A DNA stretch of 34,533 bases from an uncultured Paracoccaceae bacterium. Lineage in GTDB: Bacteria; Pseudomonadota; Alphaproteobacteria; Rhodobacterales; Rhodobacteraceae. Both the position numbers and the translations under genes were made by a program. The stretch covers positions 162,614 to 197,146 of the forward strand of contig CANNFA010000007.1 of NCBI GenBank assembly GCA_947503765.1. Direction: 5' to 3'. Below, piece by piece: positions 16,765 to 25,913 of this stretch; the stretch's first letter is position 1, and each line of letters opens with the position of its first letter. The notes beneath the pieces were generated by a model. That model did not search any database and was not told where the DNA came from. It worked only from the letters and a program-made list of their open reading frames with translations.

Positions 16765-18081
16765 TCAGTCCAGTGAACCGACGACGTCCGAGGTGATTTC
16801 CAGCGTCTCGTCGATGATCGCCTCGTCATGGGCGAGCGAGATGCTCGATTGCTTCGTCGTGACCGGAAAATGAAAGACCCCGGCCTCGATCATGGCGCGC
16901 CGGTAGGTCAAATCCCGGTCGCTGTCGTTGTCCATCGCGATGTCGCGCCAGTTCTGCGGCGCGCGATCCATGAAGTACACGGTGAAGGCCGAGCCCTGGC
17001 GCACGACCGTCGCCGGATAGGGGCGATCCGCGAAGATCCGCTCCAGCCCGGCCTGCATCCGCGCGCCCAATGCCTCGAGCTTGCCATAGACCTGCTGTTC
17101 CTGGCTCTTCAGCCGAAGCAGCGTGGCCCGCGCCGCGGCCACGTTCACCGGGTGGCCGTTATAGGTTCCGGCCACGACGACGCGCCGCGCCGGGTCCGGG
17201 TCGCCGCACAGCGCCATGATCTCGCGGCGCCCGCCGACCACCCCCAGAGGATAGCCGTTGGCGACCGCCTTGCCGAAGGTGCTCAGGTCGGGCGTGACCC
17301 CGCAGATCGACTGGTAGCCGCCCAGCGCATGACGAAATCCCGTCTTCACCTCGTCGAAGATCAGGACCGTTCCGTAGCGGTCGCACAGATCGCGCAGACC
17401 TTCCAGATAGCCGGGCCGCGGTTTGACGATGCCGATATTCTGAAGCACCGGCTCGAGGATGATGGCCGCGACATCCCCCGCCGCCAGAAGCGTTTCCGCC
17501 GCCTCGAGGTCGTTGAACTCGATCGCCCTGACCGTCTGTCCGACGACATCGGGGATGCCGGCCGTGGTCACGCGCAGCGGATAGTCCGTGCCGGGTTCGT
17601 GATCGGCCACGGCGCCGGCCGGATCCATCAGGTTGTAGGAGACATAGTCGTTCCAGCCGTTATAGCCGCCCTGCATCACGACGACGGTATCGCGGCCGGT
17701 ATGGGCACGGGCCAGGCGAAGCGCGTAGGCCACCGCCTCGGAGCCGCTCGTCGTCAGCTGAAGCTGCTCGATCCCCGGCACGGCCTCTGCCAGCATCTCG
17801 GAGATCTCGGCCTCCCACGGCATCGTTCCGGCGCCGATCAGCGAGGCCCCGCTGCGGATCGCGGCGATGACGGCCTCGTCCACCTCGGTATCGCCGTGAC
17901 CGAACAGGTAGGGGGCAAATCCGGCATGGTAGTCGATGTACCGCCGCCCGTCGGAATCCCAAAGGTATGCCCCCTTGGCGCGGACGAAAACACGCTCGGG
18001 CGTGATCGCGCGGTTGATGGACATGGTTCCGCCTGCCACGTAACTTCGCTGGCGGGCAACTTCGCTCGCTATATCGGTCAT
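16765..18081 (-). CDS. class III aminotransferase, glutamate-1-semialdehyde aminomutase-like
   Basis: PLP enzyme of fold type I, 438 residues. Seen: LTTSGSEAVAYALRLARAHT (phosphate-binding region), the PLP aspartate in LIFDEVKTGFR (Asp243), and the Schiff-base lysine Lys271 in STFGKAVANGYPLG. The order and length fit the HemL-like group. It is unlikely to be the haem-pathway HemL, since the N-terminal and active-site stretches differ from the highly conserved HemL form and alphaproteobacteria make 5-aminolevulinate through HemA. The true amino donor and substrate are unknown. ATG 18081 has GGAG about 7 bases upstream. It is transcribed away from a 218-base gap, downstream of but not obviously coupled to the two-component genes. 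Confidence 0.85.
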   Translation of the reverse strand: MTDIASEVARQRSYVAGGTMSINRAITPERVFVRAKGAYLWDSDGRRYIDYHAGFAPYLFGHGDTEVDEAVIAAIRSGASLIGAGTMPWEAEISEMLAEAVPGIEQLQLTTSGSEAVAYALRLARAHTGRDTVVVMQGGYNGWNDYVSYNLMDPAGAVADHEPGTDYPLRVTTAGIPDVVGQTVRAIEFNDLEAAETLLAAGDVAAIILEPVLQNIGIVKPRPGYLEGLRDLCDRYGTVLIFDEVKTGFRHALGGYQSICGVTPDLSTFGKAVANGYPLGVVGGRREIMALCGDPDPARRVVVAGTYNGHPVNVAAARATLLRLKSQEQQVYGKLEALGARMQAGLERIFADRPYPATVVRQGSAFTVYFMDRAPQNWRDIAMDNDSDRDLTYRRAMIEAGVFHFPVTTKQSSISLAHDEAIIDETLEITSDVVGSLD

Positions 18082-18299
18082 CCATCACTCCTTGTCGCAA
18101 GATTGGAAAAAGGCCGCACGCCGCGCGTGTCGGCATTGCCAGATCGAACATGCTGGCGGGTATTCTGCCGTTCGGGGCTTTGCTTGTCGGAAGAAAGCCT
18201 GCTGGTTGCCCGGGTGCCGCCGGGCAGCGCGCCGCGAAAGCCGCCGAAACCTCTGGCCGCAGCCTAGCAGATCAATCCGGGCTGGCAATGCGCGCCCGA

Positions 18300-19025
18300 T
18301 CAGCCGGACGGGCGGTGCCTGCGCTGCCAGCGCTCGAAATCGCGCTGCGCGGTTTCCAGCGTCTCGATGTTGAGCGTGCGGGTGACGATCGCCCGGTTCA
18401 GCGCGCGCACCCGCTTGTTGAGGGGCGCCCGCCCGTCCTCGGCGCCATCGACGCCCAGCTTGTCGTAAAGCGACAGAAGCCGGTTCTGCACCGTGCGCAG
18501 CGACATCGAGCGGCGTTCGGCGATCATCTTGTCCTGAAGGCCCAGCGCCAGGTCGAGCAGGACGGCATATTCGCTGTCGTCCAGCGCGTTGCCCGGCATG
18601 TCCGAGCGGCGTTGCAGCCGGTGGACCTCGCGGTCCACCATGATCTGCCCCTCGATCAGCACCGCCCGCAACGCCAGCTTGAGCCGGTCGCGGCTGGCGG
18701 TCTTGAGGATGTAGCCATAGGCGCTTTCGCTGGGCACGATCCGCGAGATGCCGCGCACATAGGCCTCGTCGGAATAGTTCGACCAGAACAGGATGCGGGT
18801 GTGCGGCCGTTCGGCCCAGATCGCGCGGGCCGCCTCGATGCCGTTGCGGCGATCCATCTGCAAATCCATCACGATCGCGTCGATCCGTCCGCTGCGGGCC
18901 TCGGCCTCGCCTTCGAGGCCATCGACGGCATGCAGCGTTTCTGTAACCTCGGGCAGCGCCTCGGCCAGCGCGTCCTGAAGGTAGCGCGCGTGGAATTGAT
19001 CGTCCTCGACCAGCAGAACCTTCAT
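18300..19025 (-). CDS. NarL/LuxR-type response regulator
   Basis: 241-residue DNA-binding response regulator. The receiver domain spans residues 1-125, with the acidic pocket VEDDQ, the phospho-acceptor Asp54 in IVMDLQM and the conserved lysine in YILKTAS. The helix-turn-helix near residues 150-200 (LALGLQDKMIAERRSMSLRT, RLLSLYDKLGV) follows the LuxR pattern, with a departure from the usual GxSNKEIA turn. Its ATG overlaps the stop of the kinase gene by 4 bases, so the pair is made together. The pair is divergent from the sugar ABC operon, which is its most likely target. Confidence 0.88.
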   Translation of the reverse strand: MKVLLVEDDQFHARYLQDALAEALPEVTETLHAVDGLEGEAEARSGRIDAIVMDLQMDRRNGIEAARAIWAERPHTRILFWSNYSDEAYVRGISRIVPSESAYGYILKTASRDRLKLALRAVLIEGQIMVDREVHRLQRRSDMPGNALDDSEYAVLLDLALGLQDKMIAERRSMSLRTVQNRLLSLYDKLGVDGAEDGRAPLNKRVRALNRAIVTRTLNIETLETAQRDFERWQRRHRPSG

Positions 19026-20245
19026 GGCGCGGCCTCGCGCAGCGTGACGGCCACGCAGGTGCCGCCGGTCGACACCAGTTCCAGTTCGGCGCCGATCAGG
19101 TCGGCGCGGGTGCGCATGTGCGCCACGCCCGAATGCCGGCCGGCGCCGGGTTCAAGCCCGCATCCGTCATCTTCGACGGTGATGCACAGCCGGTGGCCCG
19201 CGTCGCGGCCGACCGTGACGAAAATCCGCGCCGCGCCGGAATGGCGGGCGGCGTTGTTGATCGCCTCCTGGACGATGCGGAACAGCGCGGTGCGGGTCGT
19301 CGGGTCAAGCCGGTCGGGCGCGCCGTCGGTCGTGTCCTCGACGTCGATTTCCACCGGGCCGGGCCCCACCGCGCGTTCAAGATGCACGCGCACGGCATGG
19401 ACGAAGCCGAACAGGTCCAGCAGGGTCGGCACGGCAGTGTCGATGATGCGGCGCAAATCCTCGATACAGTCACGTATCCGGCCGGACAGGTCCGCGGCAT
19501 CCGGCATCGCACCGTCGCTGGTCGTGTCGCGCAGCAGGCGGGTCAGGTCGGCAAGGGTCTGGTCGTGCAGGTCCATGCCGATGCGCTGGCGTTCGCGTTC
19601 CAGCGTCTGGGTCAGTTCCAGCGCACCCTGGCGCAGGCCCTCTTCGCGTTTCAGCGCCTCGGCGCGCACCTTGGCCGCCTGCTGCGCCTTTTCCGAGGCG
19701 TGCAGTGCATGGAAATAGGGCGCGAGGACATTCGCGAGGATCCGGGTCTCGGCCACGACGCGCTCGTCGTACAGCCCCTCGATCCGGTGCGAGATGTTGA
19801 GCGTGCCGATCACCCGGCCCATCACCCGCATCGGCACGTTGATGCGCGAGCGCAGGCGGTGGTCGAGGATCGGCTCGCAGCAGGCGCCGGGATAGGTATA
19901 GCGCGGATCCTGCATCGCGTTGGCGGTCAGCATCAGGTCGGTCTTGCCGGTCAGCAGATCGCGCACCGGCGAATATTGCACCCGCGTGCGGGCGCGCGAC
20001 CAGCGGGTGCGGATGCCGACCTCGTAGCTGACCACCCAGCCGGGCGAATCGTGCAGGCAGATGTCGGCATGGGTGAAGGGCATGATCTCGGCGATCTCGG
20101 CGGCGATGGCGGCCAGCGCGGCGCGCGGCTCCACCTCGCCGGCGAGATGCGAGGAAATGCGCAGATACACGTCCTGTCCGGGCGCCTCGCGCGGGACGAA
20201 CGGCACCGACGGGGCGGCCGCGGCGGTTTTGCTGGGGGATGGCAA
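19022..20245 (-). CDS. GAF-domain sensor histidine kinase (NarX/DegS-type)
   Basis: Soluble kinase, about 407 residues. A GAF domain covers residues ~36-180, a short coiled coil ~180-215, and a HisKA_3 dimerisation helix carries the phospho-acceptor His227 in RIGMDLHDQTLADL. The HATPase domain follows, with IVQEAINNAARHSGA (N box) and VEDDGCGLEPG (G1 box). There is no membrane segment, so the signal is probably a cytosolic ligand. A pair of cysteines in YPGACCEPIL could be redox- or metal-sensitive, but this is a guess. The start is a TTG at 20245 placed after GGGAGAG; the frame stays open further upstream to 20416, so a longer form is possible. It is the first gene of the pair with the response regulator. 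Confidence 0.85.
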   Translation of the reverse strand: MPSPSKTAAAAPSVPFVPREAPGQDVYLRISSHLAGEVEPRAALAAIAAEIAEIMPFTHADICLHDSPGWVVSYEVGIRTRWSRARTRVQYSPVRDLLTGKTDLMLTANAMQDPRYTYPGACCEPILDHRLRSRINVPMRVMGRVIGTLNISHRIEGLYDERVVAETRILANVLAPYFHALHASEKAQQAAKVRAEALKREEGLRQGALELTQTLERERQRIGMDLHDQTLADLTRLLRDTTSDGAMPDAADLSGRIRDCIEDLRRIIDTAVPTLLDLFGFVHAVRVHLERAVGPGPVEIDVEDTTDGAPDRLDPTTRTALFRIVQEAINNAARHSGAARIFVTVGRDAGHRLCITVEDDGCGLEPGAGRHSGVAHMRTRADLIGAELELVSTGGTCVAVTLREAAP

Positions 20246-20320
20246 CGGGTCTCTCCCTTGCGGACATACTGCGCGTTCCTGCAAGAATGCCCCCGCCGCG
20301 CGCAGAACGAAACACCATTT

Positions 20321-20348
20321 CCCGCAATCGCCTTGCGGGAACCCGCAA
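20321..20348. promoter_or_regulatory. triple CCCGCAA operator-like array between kinase and sugar transport genes
   Basis: Three copies of one 7-base half-site in alternating orientation: CCCGCAA at 20321-20327, TTGCGGG at 20333-20339 and CCCGCAA at 20342-20348. They make two overlapping inverted repeats with spacers of 5 and 2 bases. The array lies in the 237-base divergent region between the histidine kinase and the sugar-binding-protein gene. A T-run follows at 20360-20364. It is a candidate binding site for the response regulator; alternatively the hairpin could act at the RNA level. Confidence 0.5.
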
Positions 20349-20482
20349 CAGATCTGCGGTTTTTCGTCTTTACTGGATGCGCCCTGCACCGCAGCATCGA
20401 CCTTGTGCCCGAACAAGTGGCACGATCACCAAACCCGCGCGCCCGCTGCCGTCGCTGCCGTGCGCGCGTGAAGGGAGGACAC

Positions 20483-21508
20483 ATGACCATTTCCAGAAAG
20501 ATGCTCGGTGCCGCGGCCATCGCCATGACCGCCACAGCGGGCTATGCCGCGTCCCACCTGGGCGACACGTCCGACAAGCGCATCGCACTGTCCAACAACT
20601 ATGCCGGCAATTCGTGGCGCCAGGCCATGCTGCAGACATTCGAGGATGTCGCGGGCGCCGCGGCCGAGGCGGGCGTCGTCGCCGCGGCCGACGCCTTTAC
20701 CACGTCCGAGAACCAGGCGACCGAACAGGCCGCGCAGATCCAGAACATGATCCTGCAGGGATACGACGCGATCGTGCTCAATGCCGCGTCGCCCACCGCG
20801 CTGAACGGGGCGGTCCGGGAAGCCTGCGATGCCGGCATCACCGTCGTCAGCTTCGACGGCGTCGTGACCGAGCCCTGCGCCTGGCGGATCGCCGTGGACT
20901 TCCGGCAGATGGGCCGCGAGCAGGTGGAATACCTGGCGTCGCGCCTGCCCGATGGCGGCAACCTGCTGGAAATCCGCGGCCTTGCCGGGGTGTTCGTGGA
21001 TGACGAGATTCACGCCGGGATCGCCGCCGGGGTCGAGGACAATCCGCAATTCGAGATCGTGGGTTCGGTGCATGGCGACTGGGCGCAGGACGTGGCGCAA
21101 AAGGCGGTCGCCGGCATCCTGCCCTCGCTGCCCGAAATCGCGGGTGTCGTGACGCAGGGCGGCGACGGCTATGGCGCGGCGCAGGCGTTCCGCGCGGCGG
21201 GGCGCGACATGCCGATCATCGTGCTGGGCAACCGCCAGGACGAAATGGCCTGGTGGGCCGAACAGCGCGACGCCAACGGCTATGAAACGCTGTCGCTGTC
21301 GATCGCGCCGGGCGTTGCCTCGCTGGCATTCTGGGTCGCGCAGCAGGTGCTTGCCGGCGAAGAGGTGCCGAAGGATCTGACGGTGCCGTTCCTGACGGTG
21401 ACGCAGGACAACCTGGACGAGGTGCTGGCCAGCACGCCCGAGGGATCGGTGGCCAATGTCAGCTACTCGCTGGAAGATGCCCAGGCGGTGATCGCCGAGG
21501 CGAAGTGA
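20483..21508 (+). CDS. sugar ABC transporter substrate-binding protein
   Basis: Periplasmic binding protein of the ribose/galactose (Peripla_BP_4) type, 341 residues. A signal peptide covers [22 protein letters not shown]. The mature protein starts [20 protein letters not shown] and shows the two Rossmann-like lobes, with [20 protein letters not shown] and [12 protein letters not shown] in the first and [20 protein letters not shown] in the second. GGGAGGA stands 5 bases before ATG 20483, a very strong ribosome site consistent with high expression. It is the first gene of a five-gene operon. The substrate cannot be read from sequence; the terminal lactonase suggests an aldose or related sugar. 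Confidence 0.92.
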   Translation: MTISRKMLGAAAIAMTATAGYAASHLGDTSDKRIALSNNYAGNSWRQAMLQTFEDVAGAAAEAGVVAAADAFTTSENQATEQAAQIQNMILQGYDAIVLNAASPTALNGAVREACDAGITVVSFDGVVTEPCAWRIAVDFRQMGREQVEYLASRLPDGGNLLEIRGLAGVFVDDEIHAGIAAGVEDNPQFEIVGSVHGDWAQDVAQKAVAGILPSLPEIAGVVTQGGDGYGAAQAFRAAGRDMPIIVLGNRQDEMAWWAEQRDANGYETLSLSIAPGVASLAFWVAQQVLAGEEVPKDLTVPFLTVTQDNLDEVLASTPEGSVANVSYSLEDAQAVIAEAK

Positions 21509-21513
21509 ACGGC

Positions 21514-21553
21514 GGCCCCGCGTGCCTGCCCTTTGCGGGCGGAACGCGGGGCC
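21514..21553 (+). promoter_or_regulatory. long intergenic stem-loop after the binding-protein gene
   Basis: GGCCCCGCGT (21514-21523) pairs perfectly with ACGCGGGGCC (21544-21553), and the interior forms a second stem (CCTGCCC with GGGCGG). It sits entirely between the binding-protein stop and the ATPase start. Such hairpins in importer operons are known to protect the upstream message and reduce read-through, giving more binding protein than transporter. Confidence 0.7.
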
Positions 21554-21575
21554 TGCAAGACGGCATGAGGCGCCC

Positions 21576-22991
21576 ATGAGCGAGCACGAGACCGCCCCGA
21601 TCGTCGCGCTGACCGATGCCGCCCGGCATTTCGGCCCGGTCCGCGCCCTTGACGGGGTCAGCCTGTCGGTCGCCCCCGGCGATTGCCTGGGGCTGGTCGG
21701 GCATAACGGCGCCGGAAAGTCGACGCTGGTGAACCTGATCAACGGCACCTTCGGGCCGAGCGGCGGGCAGGTCGCCTTTCCGCAGGGGTCCGAGGGGGTC
21801 CGGTCGGTGTTCCAGGAGCTGTCGCTCTGCCCGAACCTGACCGTGGCAGAGAACCTGCGCATCCCGCATCCGGGCCTGAAGCGGCCGGGCTGGCGACGGA
21901 TCGCCCGCGCCGAGATCCGCGCAAGCCTCGACGCGGTGTTTCCCGGCCACGGGATCGACGCCGACAGCGAGGTCGACACCCTGTCCATCGCCGAACGGCA
22001 GATGGTCGAGATCGCCATCGGTTTCGCCCCGCGCGGCGGTGCGGCCCGGCTGGTCATCCTGGACGAGCCGACATCGGCGCTGGATGCGGGCATCGCCGAG
22101 CAGTTGCTGGCCCATATCCGCCGCTTCTGCGAGGGCGGCGGCGCGGTCATCTTCATCTCGCACATGCTGGGCGAGGTGTTTTCGGTGGCGAGCCGCATCA
22201 TCGTGCTGAAGGACGGGCGCATCGTCGCGGAACGCGAGGCCGCGGGGTTCACCCGGCAGGGGCTGGTCGATGCGATGGGCCATGTCGCCGCCGAGACCGG
22301 CGGCACGGCGGCGCCGGCGCGCGGCACGGCGGACGAGATCGTGATCCGCACCGCCGAGGGGCTGGTGGCAAGGCGCGGCGAAATCGTCGGGCTGTCGGGC
22401 CTGGCCGGGCACGGGCAGGCGGCGGCGCTGGCCCGGCTGTTCCTGTCGCAGACATCTGACTGGCGCGCCGGCCGGGCGCCGCGGGCGGTGTTCGTGGCGG
22501 GCGACCGGCCGCGCGACGGGGTGCTGCCGCTGTGGTCGATCCTGCGCAACATCTCGATCTCGGTGCTGCGGCGCGACGCGTGGCGCGGGCTGGTGAACCG
22601 CGAGGCCGAACGCCGCGTGGCCGAGGACTGGAGGCGCCGGATCGGCATCCGCACCGACAACCTGGACAACCCGCTGCTGTCGCTGTCGGGCGGGAACCAG
22701 CAGAAGGTGCTGTTCGCCCGCGCCCTGGCCTCGGACGCGCCGCTCGTGGTGATGGACGATCCGATGCGCGGCGTGGACGTGGGCACGAAACAGGATGTCT
22801 ACGCGATGATCCGCACCGAGGCCGCCGCGGGCCGCACCTTTCTGTGGTATTCGACCGAAACCGAAGAGGTCTGCCAGTGCGACCGCGTCTTCGTGTTCCG
22901 CAACCACGCGATCAGTGCCGAGCTGACCGGCGCCGACATCACCGAGGAAAAGATCCTCGAAGCCTCGTTCGAGATGCAGGAGGCGTCATGA
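21576..22991 (+). CDS. sugar ABC transporter ATP-binding protein (double nucleotide-binding domain)
   Basis: Cytoplasmic ATPase of the RbsA/XylG type with two fused ABC domains, 471 residues. Domain 1 has Walker [21 protein letters not shown], the signature-like [15 protein letters not shown] and Walker [15 protein letters not shown] with switch His in FISHM. Domain 2 has the usual loose P-loop ([18 protein letters not shown]), the signature [15 protein letters not shown] and [11 protein letters not shown]. The protein is about 30 residues shorter than typical RbsA; part of the gap lies in domain 1 between Walker A and the Q-loop, where [19 protein letters not shown] is compressed. ATG 21576 was chosen because the domain begins within 10 residues. 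Its stop overlaps the next permease start (ATGA). Confidence 0.92.
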   Translation: MSEHETAPIVALTDAARHFGPVRALDGVSLSVAPGDCLGLVGHNGAGKSTLVNLINGTFGPSGGQVAFPQGSEGVRSVFQELSLCPNLTVAENLRIPHPGLKRPGWRRIARAEIRASLDAVFPGHGIDADSEVDTLSIAERQMVEIAIGFAPRGGAARLVILDEPTSALDAGIAEQLLAHIRRFCEGGGAVIFISHMLGEVFSVASRIIVLKDGRIVAEREAAGFTRQGLVDAMGHVAAETGGTAAPARGTADEIVIRTAEGLVARRGEIVGLSGLAGHGQAAALARLFLSQTSDWRAGRAPRAVFVAGDRPRDGVLPLWSILRNISISVLRRDAWRGLVNREAERRVAEDWRRRIGIRTDNLDNPLLSLSGGNQQKVLFARALASDAPLVVMDDPMRGVDVGTKQDVYAMIRTEAAAGRTFLWYSTETEEVCQCDRVFVFRNHAISAELTGADITEEKILEASFEMQEAS

Positions 22992-23917
22992 GTTTCCTTT
23001 CCCGCCACCGGATCATCCTGCCGGTGGTGTCGCTTGCGGTGCTGCTGGCGCTGACATTCTGGATGCAGCCGCGCGCCATGAGCTATTTCGGGCTGAACCT
23101 GCTGTTCAACCTCGCGGTGCCCATCGCGCTGGCGACGGTTGCCCAGATGATGATCATCATGGTCAACGACATCGACCTGTCCACCGGCGCCTTTGTCAGC
23201 CTGGTGGCCTGCATCACCGCGACCTTCCTGAACGACGCGCCGCTGACCGGGGTGCTGATCCTGGCCGCGCTGGTGTTGTCCTATGCGGCAATGGGCGCGG
23301 TGATCCATGCGCTGGACCTGCCGGCGATCGTCGTGACGCTGGGCATGTCGTTCGTCTGGGGCGGGCTGGCGCTGTTCGTGCTGCCGTCGCCCGGCGGAAG
23401 CAGCCCCGGCTGGCTGCGCACCCTGATGACGGTGAAGCCGCCCTATATTCCGATGGCCGTCGCCGCCTCGATCATCATCGCGGTGGTCACCCATCTGCTG
23501 ATCGTCCGCTCCGGCATCGGCACGGTGCTGCGCGGGGTCGGCGGCAATGCGCAATCGGTGGCGCGGGCCGGTTGGCAGGTCACCTGGCTGAAGGCGCTGG
23601 CCTACGGGCTGGCGGGCCTGTTCGGCGTGTTTGCCGGCATGGCGCTGGTCGGGCTGACCACCTCGGCGGATGCCAATATCGCGCTGCGCTACACGCTCTT
23701 GTCGATTGCCGGGGTGATCCTGGGCGGCGGCGAGTTCACCGGCGGCAAGGTGTCGCCCGTGGGCGCGGTGATCGGCGCGCTGACGCTGACGCTTGCGGCC
23801 TCGTTCCTGTCGTTCATGCGCCTGCCGCCGGACTGGCAGATCGGGGCGCAGGGGGCGATCCTGATACTGGTGCTGACCGCGCGTCTGCTGTTCGCCCGAA
23901 AGGGGCCGGCGGCATGA
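22988..23917 (+). CDS. sugar ABC transporter permease (first of pair)
   Basis: Inner-membrane permease of the BPD_transp_2 (RbsC/XylH-like) family, 309 residues with about eight to ten hydrophobic segments. Conserved stretches include [56 protein letters not shown] (cytoplasmic ATPase-contact loop) and [20 protein letters not shown]. The start overlaps the ATPase stop and has GGAGG upstream; the end overlaps the second permease by 4 bases. The system carries two different permeases, so the channel is probably a heterodimer. Confidence 0.92.
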   Translation: MSFLSRHRIILPVVSLAVLLALTFWMQPRAMSYFGLNLLFNLAVPIALATVAQMMIIMVNDIDLSTGAFVSLVACITATFLNDAPLTGVLILAALVLSYAAMGAVIHALDLPAIVVTLGMSFVWGGLALFVLPSPGGSSPGWLRTLMTVKPPYIPMAVAASIIIAVVTHLLIVRSGIGTVLRGVGGNAQSVARAGWQVTWLKALAYGLAGLFGVFAGMALVGLTTSADANIALRYTLLSIAGVILGGGEFTGGKVSPVGAVIGALTLTLAASFLSFMRLPPDWQIGAQGAILILVLTARLLFARKGPAA

Positions 23918-24879
23918 GCACGGCACCCACGAAATCCGCCCTGTTGCAGGGATTCACGCGGCCCTGGATCTGGGCGTGGCTGGCCGCCGCGCTGGCCTTT
24001 GCCGCGACGCTGGGCCTGACCTCGGGGCGCGGCGCGGGGGAACTGGCCTATGCCGCGCTCAGCTTCGGCGCCTTTGCGGCGATCGTCGGGATGGGCCAGA
24101 TGCTGGTGATCACGCTGGGGCCGGGAAACGTGGACCTGTCGATCCCGGCGACGATGACGCTGGCGGCCACGCTGGCCCTCAAGACGATGGGCAGCGATCC
24201 TGGCACGGCGATGCTGGGCCTGGCCGTCGCGCTGGCTGTCGGGCTGGCGGTGGGGCTGGCGAATTTCGCGCTGATCTACCTGCTGCGGCTGCCGCCGATC
24301 ATCGCCACGCTGGCCGCGTCGCTGGTCTATCAGTCGGTGGCGATCTGGTCGAACCGGGGGCTGCGCATCAAGCCGCCCGAGGGGCTGGCCGATTTCGCCA
24401 CGGGGCGGTTCCTGGGGCTGCCGAACGTGGCCTGGGTGGGGCTTGCGCTGGCCATCGCGGTGTGGGTCGTGCTGGAACGCTCGGTCTGGGGGCGGTGGCT
24501 GCTGGCCTCGGGGCAGAACCTGCGCGCCGCGCGGCTGGCCGGCGTGCCGGTCGAGGCGGTGCGCGCCGCAACCTATGTCGCCGTCGCCGTCATGGCCGCG
24601 CTGGCGGGGTATCTGCTGGCCAGCTTCTCGGGCGGGGCCGCGCTGAACATGGGGGGCGAGTACCTGCTGATGTCGATTGCGGTCGTAGTGATCGGCGGCT
24701 CGTCCATCGCCGGGGGCAATTCCAACGTGCCGGGCGTCTGGGGCGCCGCGCTGTTCATGTTCCTCGTCGTCTCGACACTCAACAGTTACGGGGCCGGGGC
24801 GGGGGTACGCAACCTGCTGACCGGCGCCATCATCATCGCCATCGTCATTGCCGCCAGCACCAGAAGGGTCCGCCGATGA
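23914..24879 (+). CDS. sugar ABC transporter permease (second of pair)
   Basis: Second BPD_transp_2 permease, 321 residues, similar in plan to its partner: GMGQMLVITLGPGNVDLSIP aligns with the first permease's NDIDLSTG loop, PPIIATLAASLVYQSVAIW with its TLGMS segment, and GGSSIAGGNSNVPGVWGAAL with its GGGEF segment. The ATPase-contact loop is SGQNLRAARLAGVPVEAVRA. It overlaps both neighbours by 4 bases, so the whole ATPase-permease-permease-lactonase stretch is translationally coupled. Confidence 0.92.
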   Translation: MSTAPTKSALLQGFTRPWIWAWLAAALAFAATLGLTSGRGAGELAYAALSFGAFAAIVGMGQMLVITLGPGNVDLSIPATMTLAATLALKTMGSDPGTAMLGLAVALAVGLAVGLANFALIYLLRLPPIIATLAASLVYQSVAIWSNRGLRIKPPEGLADFATGRFLGLPNVAWVGLALAIAVWVVLERSVWGRWLLASGQNLRAARLAGVPVEAVRAATYVAVAVMAALAGYLLASFSGGAALNMGGEYLLMSIAVVVIGGSSIAGGNSNVPGVWGAALFMFLVVSTLNSYGAGAGVRNLLTGAIIIAIVIAASTRRVRR

Positions 24880-25820
24880 TCGACACACCTGAGCATCTGG
24901 ACATCCGCGACGCGCGGTTCCGGGGCCTCGTCCATCCGATGTCCCGGCTCGAGCGGATCGCCGAGGGGTTCACCTGGACCGAGGGGCCGGTCTGGTTCGG
25001 CGACCGCGATTGCCTGCTGTTCTCGGACATCCCCTCGCGCCGGATCCTGCAATGGTCCGAGGCGGGGGGCACCGCGCCGTATCGCGCGGACAGCGCGTTC
25101 AACAACGGCAACACGCGCGACCGGGAAGGGCGGCTGGTCGGGTGCCGGCACGGCACGCGCGACGTGGTGCGCACGGAACATGACGGAACGCTGACCGTGC
25201 TGGCCGACAGCCACGAGGGACGCCGCCTGAATTCGCCGAACGACGTGGTGGTGTCCTCGGACGGGGCGGTATGGTTCACCGATCCGACCTATGGCATTAT
25301 CTCGAATTTCGAGGGGGTCCGCGCGGATCCCGAGCAGACGGCGAACAACGTCTTCCGGCTGTCGCCCGAGGGCGCGCTTTCGGTGGTCGCGGGTGATTTC
25401 GTGCAGCCCAACGGGCTGTGCTTTTCACCGGACGAGCGCCTTCTTTTTATTGCGGAAAGCGGATCGAGCCACGACGATTCGGTGCCATCGGTGATCCGGG
25501 TGTTCGGGGTCGACGGTGCCCGGCTGACCGACCGGGGCGTGTTCGCAACCATCGACACCGGGCTACCGGACGGGATCCGGTGCGATACCGATGGCAACCT
25601 GTGGTCCTCGGCCGCGGACGGGGTGCATTGCTTTGCCCCGGACGGGACGCTGCTGGGCAAGATCCTGGTGCCGGAAACGGTGTCGAACCTGTGTTTCGGC
25701 GGGCCTGACGGGCGGCGGTTGTTCATCACCGCGACAACATCGGTCTACCGCGTCTTTGTGGATGCCGAAGGGGCAGAGCCGTGGGCGCGCGGCCGGCTGT
25801 GCGGCCCGCCGCGGCAGTAG
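24876..25820 (+). CDS. SMP-30/gluconolactonase family lactonase
   Basis: Six-bladed beta-propeller hydrolase that opens sugar lactones to acids with a divalent metal. The 314-residue product shows the metal-ligand regions of the family: Glu36 in FTWTEGPVWFGD, the Asn in LNSPNDVVVSSDGAVWFTDP, the Asn in FVQPNGLCFSPDERLLF and the Asp in GLPDGIRCDTDGNLW. It lacks a signal peptide and so acts in the cytosol, after uptake. It overlaps the second permease by 4 bases. No sugar dehydrogenase is encoded in the cassette; if the pathway is oxidative, that step must be encoded elsewhere. Confidence 0.92.
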   Translation: MIDTPEHLDIRDARFRGLVHPMSRLERIAEGFTWTEGPVWFGDRDCLLFSDIPSRRILQWSEAGGTAPYRADSAFNNGNTRDREGRLVGCRHGTRDVVRTEHDGTLTVLADSHEGRRLNSPNDVVVSSDGAVWFTDPTYGIISNFEGVRADPEQTANNVFRLSPEGALSVVAGDFVQPNGLCFSPDERLLFIAESGSSHDDSVPSVIRVFGVDGARLTDRGVFATIDTGLPDGIRCDTDGNLWSSAADGVHCFAPDGTLLGKILVPETVSNLCFGGPDGRRLFITATTSVYRVFVDAEGAEPWARGRLCGPPRQ

Positions 25821-25850
25821 CGGGCGGGGCGTTTCCCGGCGCGAGGGCCG

Positions 25851-25880
25851 AAAAAGCCCTGCGGGACGGACCCGCAGGAC
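25851..25880 (-). terminator. Rho-independent terminator of the catalase gene
   Basis: Read on the minus strand: a 10-bp stem GTCCTGCGGG / CCCGCAGGGC (one G-T pair), loop TCCGT, then TTTTTC. It begins about 35 bases after the catalase stop. The same hairpin lies downstream of the convergent lactonase gene and may serve both. Confidence 0.85.
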
Positions 25881-25913
25881 TTCGTTATCTGGCGCAAGGC
25901 GCGGACGCCCGGC

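Noticed and set aside
16828-18267. 479-residue plus-strand frame opposite the aminotransferase gene
   Set aside because: Antisense shadow; the minus strand has the PLP lysine and aspartate motifs and a good ribosome site.
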